NCBI GenBank assembly: GCA_033297075.1
Contig: MU858049.1
Coordinates: 676,814 to 740,813, forward strand
Origin: Rhypophila decipiens
Lineage: Eukaryota; Ascomycota; Sordariomycetes; Sordariales; Naviculisporaceae
Reading direction: 5' to 3'
Length of the DNA stretch: 64,000 nt
The position numbers were made by a program, and so were the translations under genes. Of this stretch, positions 57,101 through 64,000 are shown one piece after another; the first letter of the stretch is position 1, and the number at the start of each line of letters is the position of its first letter. The notes beneath the pieces are model-generated. The model was not told the DNA's origin and did no database searches. It saw only the letters and a list, made by a program, of their open reading frames with translations.

Positions 57101-59433
57101 TCGCAATCGCTTTTGCGTATTAGGACTGGACCAGTTTGAATCAAGAATGGCACGTTGAAGACGGGCCGTTTAAGAAAAAACTATCTCCTACTAGTTTCAG
57201 GCAGTAAGTGAGACTGCATACGCGGTCAGTGGGGGATCAACCTTTGTCCTGCTGTCTCAACTCTCAAGCCCAACCCCAATAATGGTAAAGAAAATATCTC
57301 ACCTGGTGGGAAAATAAAATAGGAATTCGGAAGCCTGGATACCGAGTGGATAAGAGGGGAAAACAAAGCAAAAACACTTTGCTAATTTCATATCACCGGT
57401 GGATTAAGACAACGGGAGAGGCTGAATGGTGAAGGAACGTTTCAATCAGAGATGGGCAAGTACCTCCTACGCCGCCAGCAGGCAGGCAGGTACATGGCGG
57501 ACCACACATCGCTGTCACCTAACCTTTCGAACTTGCGTGTCTACCATCAACACCACGATCAATGTTGAAACATCACGCAACTTCTTGTCGTCGGCCGTGC
57601 CGTTTGTGTGGCGATGAGTTACTACTGATTTGAAATCCGTCTTCGAGGTTCTTCTGCAAGACAGAATAGGTAGCAACCAACAGTGACTCTTTCTTTTCTA
57701 ATTCCAGAAATCAAGGTCCATTTACCACTCGAGAAGGCGTTTGAACCCGAGAACAAAATCTCTCGGTGCCAATCCCTCTACGCAGTACGCATAATTATAG
57801 CATCGAGAGGGAAGGCCATACCGAACAGGTAGTTGCTATGGCGGAGAATCTCGGACAAGACGATCTGTAGAGTATTTACACCACCGTAATGCGTATAAAC
57901 GGTTCTTTTCTGACGTCATTCGATCAGATCACCATCCGTCCTTTCCTCTTTCCTAACTGTCTGGGAGGTTATTTGGGGAAATCTCGTAATCAAGGGTCAC
58001 ATGAAAGGGTCCTGGAGTGTTCAGGGCAGGAGCGCGCTTGCCCAGCCGGAAATGCTCGGGGATTTGAACTTTGAACTGCCCTCGTGTTTTGACCACCGCC
58101 CGGGGATTACTCGGGAGTAGTGGTTATTTTCCGACACTCACCATTCGGCATCCCGCCTTTTTTTCTCACTGCATCGTTATTGTTATTATTTATGGGATTT
58201 TGTTGCTTCTGACCAATATTCGTGTCGTTTCCAAGAAGAGCATAACAGCGGTCACTGGAACACCACCACCACATCGGCTTCGCTTCTCGAGTTTTCACCG
58301 TGTCTTCCGAGAAAGCGAATGACAAAACTTTCCACCTGTCGCTATTGCCAAAATCCTTCCCGGACCGCCGATTCTGTGCACCGAGGTTTGCACCCTCGTG
58401 GCCCCACTTATTACTTTTCTTACCGTCCCGCCATTCAGGGACACACCTCTCGGCGACGACTCAGATACAGGTTGACAGTTCACTCTTGGACCCTTGGTTA
58501 TCGCCCTTGCCGTATCACCGAGAATGCACCGCGAACGCGATGGTCGACCGCTGACCTGACCTCTCGCATACAATCAAACATTTGACCAACGGCTTCTCTT
58601 GATATCACCCGCTCCGTGATTCGGTGTTGAAGCAAATGAACTCGCTCCGTAGTCCGGAAGCATTCAGGAGTCCTGGGCCTGAGGCCTGCGACCAGAAATG
58701 GACAAGGCGGATGCACCAAGTACCCTATTCACAGAGAAGTCTCTCAAAGGTGTGTCTCAACGCTGCCCAGTTGGCTGGCAATTGTTCCATTGGCAGTCCT
58801 CGCAATTAAGGAAACAGACGTACGTGCAGGGGCTCGGCAGGAAACGACAGCTGTGCCGACCACCGGCGCTCGCCCATGTTCTGGTGCCAGGCAATGTCGC
58901 TTTGTAGGGCTTTACGCCTGTTTTACACAGCGAAGGCACCTCGAAAGAGCGGGAGCAAGTGGCAGACTGCGGCGGTCGGTCTAACCACTCATGTGCTGTA
59001 TGGTGTGGTGTGAATTGGACGGAGTCTGCAGCCTAATAACTAAGCACCGTCTCTTGCGAGAATACGGAACCCCAGCCAGCGTCTATGAGCCTGGGCAGCA
59101 ACCTCGCATTCGCCCATTGTTCACCAAGGAAACCCCACCCCCCCTGTCAGCTCCTCGTGGGCAGTGGGCAGGGGGTGTGCATACCGACACCTGCACCTTG
59201 GCGAGCGACCCATCAGACAGAGAATAATCGAGGTACCTCTGCACGATGGCATCTCCAACCTTGCAAGGCGAGACGGTTACTTCTTTTCGCCCTAGCGACC
59301 TTGTCACTCGCTACCTATCTTCGTCCCGGGTGCGGCTATCTTACCCTCCCTGAGTGGGTAGGGTAGCTTCCAGCTATTATCCTACCTGAACCTCGACATG
59401 GAGGGCCGAGATGATGGACCCGCCGTTGTATCT
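51146..59433. other. Gene-free region of ~8.3 kb upstream of the bZIP gene
   Basis: The longest frame is 166 codons (51622-52122, +) and lacks any domain, start context or codon bias. The rest are 60-150 codon frames on both strands. No tRNA, rRNA or transposase motif was recognised. The region has near-average base composition, so it is not obviously a mutated transposon. It could hold regulatory elements, a long leader or non-coding RNA of the bZIP gene; that is inference. Confidence 0.5.
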
Positions 59434-59439
59434 TATAAA
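59434..59439 (+). promoter_or_regulatory. TATA box of the bZIP gene
   Basis: TATAAA at 59434-59439 lies 200 bp upstream of the ATG at 59639 and is followed by an A/C-rich leader. Confidence 0.5.
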
Positions 59440-59638
59440 CAGTCCGCTTCCCCCAGATCTCTCGAGCAGTGTTTGAGATGATCTTCACACAACCCATCAC
59501 AGCTTCCATCCAAGAGCCTCGCTTTGAGTAAAGCATCACCAACTTGTATACCCACTTCCAGCTACAACCTGATCAAAAGGTCTACATCGACACAACCTCC
59601 CTGACACCACTCACTCTTCTGTCAACCACATCACTGCA

Positions 59639-60392
59639 ATGGAGGACTATAATACTATCCTGGATATGCCCTCCCCATACACCATGTATGGCGATGCGGA
59701 TCAATATCTCGATGCCACTGGTTCAGAGTCACAGAGCTCTGTCAACTCTCCTGTAAGTCTTGGTGGCAAAAGCAATATAGGGCCACCCCAGATCTGAACA
59801 ACGGTTTTCTAACCTTTCCCCCGCACAGTACGACATGTCATCACTCGCAGACCTGAACGGCTTCTCCAGCGTATACCCCAATCCCGAATCGGACGAGGAG
59901 TCTTCACAGCCAGCAAGTCAAGCAAAACCTGCAGCCAAGAGAAAGAGGGAGAACCGGTACAAAAACGCTCCTCCATCTGTCCTATCGGTACGGGCCCACA
60001 CTCTCTGTTCTTTTCAGTCCCGCCTTGTCAAGTTGCCAGAAGCTAACACGCAATTCACTTTCTAGCGAAGGAGAGCTCAAAACCGGGCATCCCAAAGGGC
60101 ATACCGCGAGCGCAAGGACCAGAGGATAAAGGACCTGGAAACGATGCTCAACGAAGCCAAGACACGCAACGAGGTGCTCGGCCACGCCTACAAGACACTC
60201 CAGGAAGAGTACGTCTTGCTCAAGACGCAGCAGTACAAGCCCTCGCACCACGACCTCTACGCCCACCCCGATGCCCACCTGGGCGGTTACGTTCCCACAT
60301 CCATGAGCCTCGGCGGGAGCACCAACAATGAACGGTTAGACATGGACCTCTACGTCTATCCGGATATGACCTCAGGCGGATACTCTATTTAA
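59639..60392 (+). CDS. Small bZIP transcription factor (AP-1-like basic region), 199 aa, three exons
   Basis: Exons are 59639-59752, 59829-59987 and 60066-60392 with introns of 76 and 78 nt (GTAAGT..ACAG and GTACGG..CTAG). The N-terminus MEDYNTILDMPSPYTMYG is acidic/aromatic and likely activating; the middle carries AAKRKRENRYKNAPP, probably nuclear localisation. The basic region RRRAQNRASQRAYRERK begins at residue 92, exactly at the last splice junction, and runs into a leucine-zipper-like helix (LETMLNEAKTRNEVLGHAYK, then LQEEYVLLK). The Asn-x2-Ser-Gln-Arg-Ala-Tyr-Arg core resembles fungal AP-1-like factors more than classic Yap1 proteins, and there is no cysteine-rich oxidative-stress domain. 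The C-terminus ends LDMDLYVYPD then SGGYSI. No specific orthologue is claimed. Small bZIPs of this kind regulate stress or development in filamentous fungi. Confidence 0.9.
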
Positions 60393-61490
60393 AAGGCTGG
60401 GCGAATCGACGAGGTGGATAATGAAACATTCCCACACGGGTTTTGTTCTCCTTTGTGTTCTTTCTTCTTTTCCACCATGAGTCTTATACCCGAATTACGA
60501 TCTCATGGGTTCAATCTTGCATTCGGAGGGTCTATCTGTTCTTTGCTTCTTTTTCTGTTTTCAAACCCGGAGGAAAACGCGCACCGGTTCTTTAGATTTT
60601 GGGAGGTATCGGCTCGCAGGTGGGTGGCACAAGGCAGGCTGCCTGCGATTTTCTTGGCGTTCTTTTTCATTTCTCCTTTCTTTTTTCTCTCCCTTTCTCT
60701 TTTTGGGCGACCGACCGCATCATCAAGGTCTGAGGTCTTTTGGTATTTTGCGGGCGTTCTTGGTGGGTGTGGTACTGGTGAATGGTCAACTAAAGTTCGG
60801 CTGGACGCGGGCCAGGAATGGCTCCTTTGACCTTGCTGCTTTCACCTCGCATATATCTACCTGTATCTAGCTGCATAGAGATAATCAATTCTTTGGCCAC
60901 ACTTTCATCCACCCATCCCTGCCTGCCTGCGTTGTGAAGTTTAACCAATTACCTGGCTACCGCCAAGCTAGGCTTGATATCGCGATGCGAGAGCGTTCGT
61001 ATGACGACGACCCTATCTCGCAATCTTGTTGACTCTGGTCTGGCCGGGCCGGTTGGATGATACGTTGGAAAGTTATGTGGGAATGGCTTCGTTCCTATTG
61101 GTCAAGTTTCAGACCGAAATATGGGTGCAGATATTCGTATCGTATACGTACGTTGCGGGCTTTTTCACGCAACTTTTCAGTTATTTCTTATTTTACTCGA
61201 GTACCGGACCGGGCCATGTAATGGACGGACGGCATTGATCATCGGTATCTTTTCATTATATTCATATACGCCAAGCTTGTGTGCCATTTTTTTGCGGATC
61301 ACAAATACACACACACATAACACATAACACATATCTCGGCTTTTCTTTTGGTTTTCTGCACTTTGGATTGGGATTGCGAGTGAGTTGTCCGTCCCTTGGT
61401 GCAGATTCGCACACCCGCACGTGGGAAATGATGCAGGTTGTTCTTCACTCGGTTTGATGCTACTGGCTATTTTCCCCCAAGTTGTTCCAT
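60393..61490. other. 3' flank of the bZIP gene, no gene
   Basis: T-rich non-coding sequence (TTTTCTCTCCC-type tracts near 60680) and CACACACACA near 61310. No coding frame. Confidence 0.45.
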
Positions 61491-61491
61491 C

Positions 61492-61554
61492 TATGTATGT
61501 ATGTATGTATGTATGTATGTATGTATGTATGTATGTATGTATGTATGTATGTAT
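61492..61554 (+). repeat. (TATG)n tetranucleotide microsatellite, about 15-16 copies
   Basis: An uninterrupted run of TATG units, perfect throughout, so probably young and length-variable. It creates artefact frames of repeated Met-Tyr-Val-Cys on one strand and His-Thr-Tyr-Ile on the other. Confidence 0.95.
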
Positions 61555-63782
61555 CCTGCTATAATAGGGTTGAGCATGTAGGAACTTTTGTTCAACTTTC
61601 TTTCCAATCGGGCATTCCGGTGTTGCGTGAGTTCTTGAGGCTCTTGTTCAAATTCGTTTGGGGCAGTTTTGGGTGTCGATCTCTTTCTGCTGCTCGCCAG
61701 CCAGCTCCCCGATTTTATCTCTCTCTCTGTGTGTGTCACATACTCACCTCCATGTACATACACACTTGGTTCCTCTGCCGTGGGAAAAAAAAGAAAAGAA
61801 AGTGATGAGATAATCAGAATTTGGAGTTTTGGGGGGTTAAATTCTGCAGAGCTGGACACACACATACATACCGAATACCGAATTTGTTCTCGCTTTTCTT
61901 CGGAAGGGTTGACAAGACTGGCTGGCCCCCCGCCAGGTGGAAGGAGTAATTAGGTAGGATTTGTTCGTGGTGAAAGACAGACAGGCAGATAATTGTTTTT
62001 CAAGTTGACCTTGTTCTCTGTCCTAGAACTATGGCATAATTACTTTCCACCATTGATGGCAGCATGGCGAGATGATCTTGTTGCTATCTACAGCCATTGA
62101 TTCTGTCGACCGCGTACGTGTAATCTTGGAAAGAAAAGGCCGAAGTAGACAGACAGACAAATACGGCGGGAACTTTTCAGTTTGACCGCCGTGGTAGCCT
62201 GAGGTGACAGACAGCCTTCCTTCCATAGAGCTGCTGCTGAGCGTTGAACAAATTAATGAGTAATCACCTTCGCGCGCTCCCTCCCAGCCAGCCAGCTTGC
62301 TCCTCCTCATGGATGATGAGATACAGTTAGTTAGTTAGTTGCCTTGCCTTGGCACGCGTGGGAGGGCGTAAGGAGAGATAATAAATTAGTAGCTTCGAAG
62401 AAGGCAACCACGATAGATAGGTACAGTACATGTAGGGGAGATGCGCCCAGCCGGTGAGGTAGGAATGGATGGCTTATTAGGAAGGAACGAAGGACCCTGG
62501 ATCTTGGCCTTAATTTAGGTGTTCTGTGAAATTTCATGATAATTATCCAGGTCGGTCTCGGCGGCCCATCTGATGTGATGGTCAGTACCTGGGGTAGGTA
62601 CCTAACTGAAGTATGTTGCCAATGTGAGAAGGATTCGATGGTGATGCATACCGACTGGGCAAAACGAATGGACCCAGGTAGGTAGGTAGGTACACATATC
62701 CATCATCGTGTCGGTCCGGCTTCCGCAGCAGCAGTTCCTTGTCCACACACCCCCCTTTTTGAAATGTGGGTCCTTTGTGTTGCCTAGGAGAAGTTTATTT
62801 TCATTGTGGATACCCTTTCAGGGGGCTTTGTTTATACTATGGGGTGTGTAACCTTTTCTTTGTTTCATTTCGGTTTGCCTACCATGAGTTTCCCTCGCGT
62901 AACTGGCTAACTGTTATCCGTAATTGTAAATGGGGGAATTCATATTCACACAAAGATTTCCATAAAAGAAGCAACAGAAGGGTCAAAATCCTTGGCGAAC
63001 GGTTCTCTCAAGTACATGTACTACCGGTAGTCTCCTCAATGGGAAAGGCAACAAGGCGGGAAGAGGAAGTGTAGTGTCGGGGTCCAAATTCAATCTCTTC
63101 GAATGTTATGTTGTATCATCATTGCTGACAAAATAGCTTACACATGTATGGTATAGAGTGAGTGACAAGCCCAATTTATATCCTGCTCGAATAAGTAATA
63201 TGCCCTGAAATGGTCTGGTATTATCGAGACAAGGAAGTAAAGTATATTTCTTCTAGGTTGCGATATATGACACCGGGTGGTGTTACTGGATGGTCCTTCT
63301 TTAGGGTTCGTCGTTGTAGGCGAACTTCATCAAATTACAAATTAACTCGCCGATGGCTTTTGTTCCTCGATATATGGACTGGACTGTAATGTTCGTGAAG
63401 AAGTGGCGGTCCAATGGTTGCTGTTGGTGAGTGTCTCTTGTATACTGACAACATCATTCAGCTGAGGCGGAAAGTTATATCGCCAGCGTATGAGCTCCTA
63501 GGGAAGGAGAAATAAAATTCACGCCTTATTTACGTAGAATGGAAGAGGTGTCCGTATAGTGTGATGGAAGAGTTGCTGTTGTCTATTCCTGTTAGTCCAA
63601 CTTTAATGTCAAGCCATTGCCCGAGGAGAGAGGTCTGGTCTGTTTTGATTAATCCACCATCCAAGACAACAGGGCAAAGAAAACTTTTTCTCTAAGTAAC
63701 CTGCCTGTTAGAGAAACATTCAGGCTCCCAAATAATTAGTTAATAGACGTTTCAAGTCAATGATAGGGCTGAAGGTTACCCT
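61555..63782. other. Gene-free region with simple-sequence tracts
   Basis: Contains CTCTCTCTCTGTGTGTGTC near 61722, AGTTAGTTAGTTAG near 62326 and GTAGGTAGGTAGG near 62678, but no coding frame with recognisable features. Confidence 0.45.
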
Positions 63783-63908
63783 ACCAGCGGCGCTAAGCCC
63801 GTTAACAATTATAATATAAAGTGGCTAGAAAAGAAAAGTTAAAACAACAGTAGTACTAGATACTAATACTAGGATAAAGTATAATATAAAAAACTAATAT
63901 ATTACTAT
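63783..63908. repeat. Strongly AT-rich stretch, possible repeat-induced-mutation relic
   Basis: Dominated by A and T (TATAATATAAA, AATATATTACTATT), with a GCGGCGCTAAGCCCGTTAAC-like block at its left. This is typical of mutated repeats in ascomycetes. The boundaries are approximate. Confidence 0.45.
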
Positions 63909-64000
63909 TGTGAGGATCGTATAGAGGAACAACCACCCTATACACCCTCATACGTACTATACATACCATTTACTTGATTGGATCTTCCAATCAAGTCTAG
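63909..64000. mobile_element. Possible start of an LTR or other repeat element (truncated by window)
   Basis: TGTGAGGATCG begins at 63909 after the AT-rich block, and TG is the usual LTR terminus. An 11-bp inverted repeat (ACTTGATTGGA at 63972-63982 and its complement at 63986-63996) lies just before the edge. The other end is outside, so this is weakly supported. Confidence 0.3.

Noticed and set aside
61482..61865. Frames with repeated Met-Tyr-Val-Cys and His-Thr-Tyr-Ile units
   Set aside because: Pure translation of the (TATG)n microsatellite, not a protein.

Overview
This window is nuclear DNA from a filamentous ascomycete (Pezizomycotina, probably a Sordariomycete). The evidence is short introns of about 47-160 nt (one is 264 nt), mostly GT..AG with CTAAC/CTGAC-type branch sites, compact housekeeping genes with A-rich leaders, fungus-specific families (SUR7/PalI, MOT1, MIC12, Mgr3-like TPR, Dap1) and glutamine-rich regulators. 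The class-level placement is inference from general style. I assembled exon structures by hand from splice signals and reading frame; no transcript data or database search was available.

Left part (1-24 kb), gene-sparse: the N-terminal part of a large polyQ protein on the minus strand runs off the left edge (1-2233), followed by a Ser-rich protein of unknown function (3421-4512). A roughly 5-kb gene-free stretch holds a minisatellite and then the frameshifted relic of a BTB-domain gene (about 9456-9910). Next come a small probably mitochondrial protein (10813), a SUR7/PalI-like four-helix membrane protein (12946), a MOT1-type molybdate transporter (14541), a HCxxGxxR tyrosine phosphatase (17258) with its 3' end duplicated in tandem, a tiny basic protein (19523), a degenerate ~57-bp tandem repeat, and a basic disordered protein (21081-22596).

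Middle part (24.8-51.1 kb), gene-dense: porphobilinogen synthase (HEM2 type) and an acyltransferase-3 membrane protein, then ten consecutive genes on strictly alternating strands: eIF3f(-), UTP25(+), MIC12(-), bL17m(+), R3H-SUZ protein(-), zinc-knuckle/RS protein(+), Cwf18(-), PPR protein(+), Dap1(-), Mgr3-like TPR protein(+). They form five divergent pairs with shared promoters. Four of the ten look mitochondrial (MIC12, bL17m, PPR, Mgr3-like) and four act in RNA or ribosome biology (eIF3f, UTP25, Cwf18, and probably R3H-SUZ). Porphobilinogen synthase makes a haem precursor and Dap1 binds haem.

Right part (51.1-64 kb), gene-poor: an 8.5-kb region without recognisable genes lies upstream of a small three-exon bZIP transcription factor (59639-60392). 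Beyond it are simple repeats including a (TATG)n tract, and at the extreme right an AT-rich, probably mutated stretch leading into what may be a long terminal repeat.

No prokaryote-type system, CRISPR array, secondary-metabolite cluster, tRNA or rRNA gene was recognised. The most notable observations are the alternating divergent array, an apparently non-canonical first intron in the zinc-knuckle gene, two introns whose retention keeps the frame open, the tandemly duplicated phosphatase 3' end, and the BTB relic.
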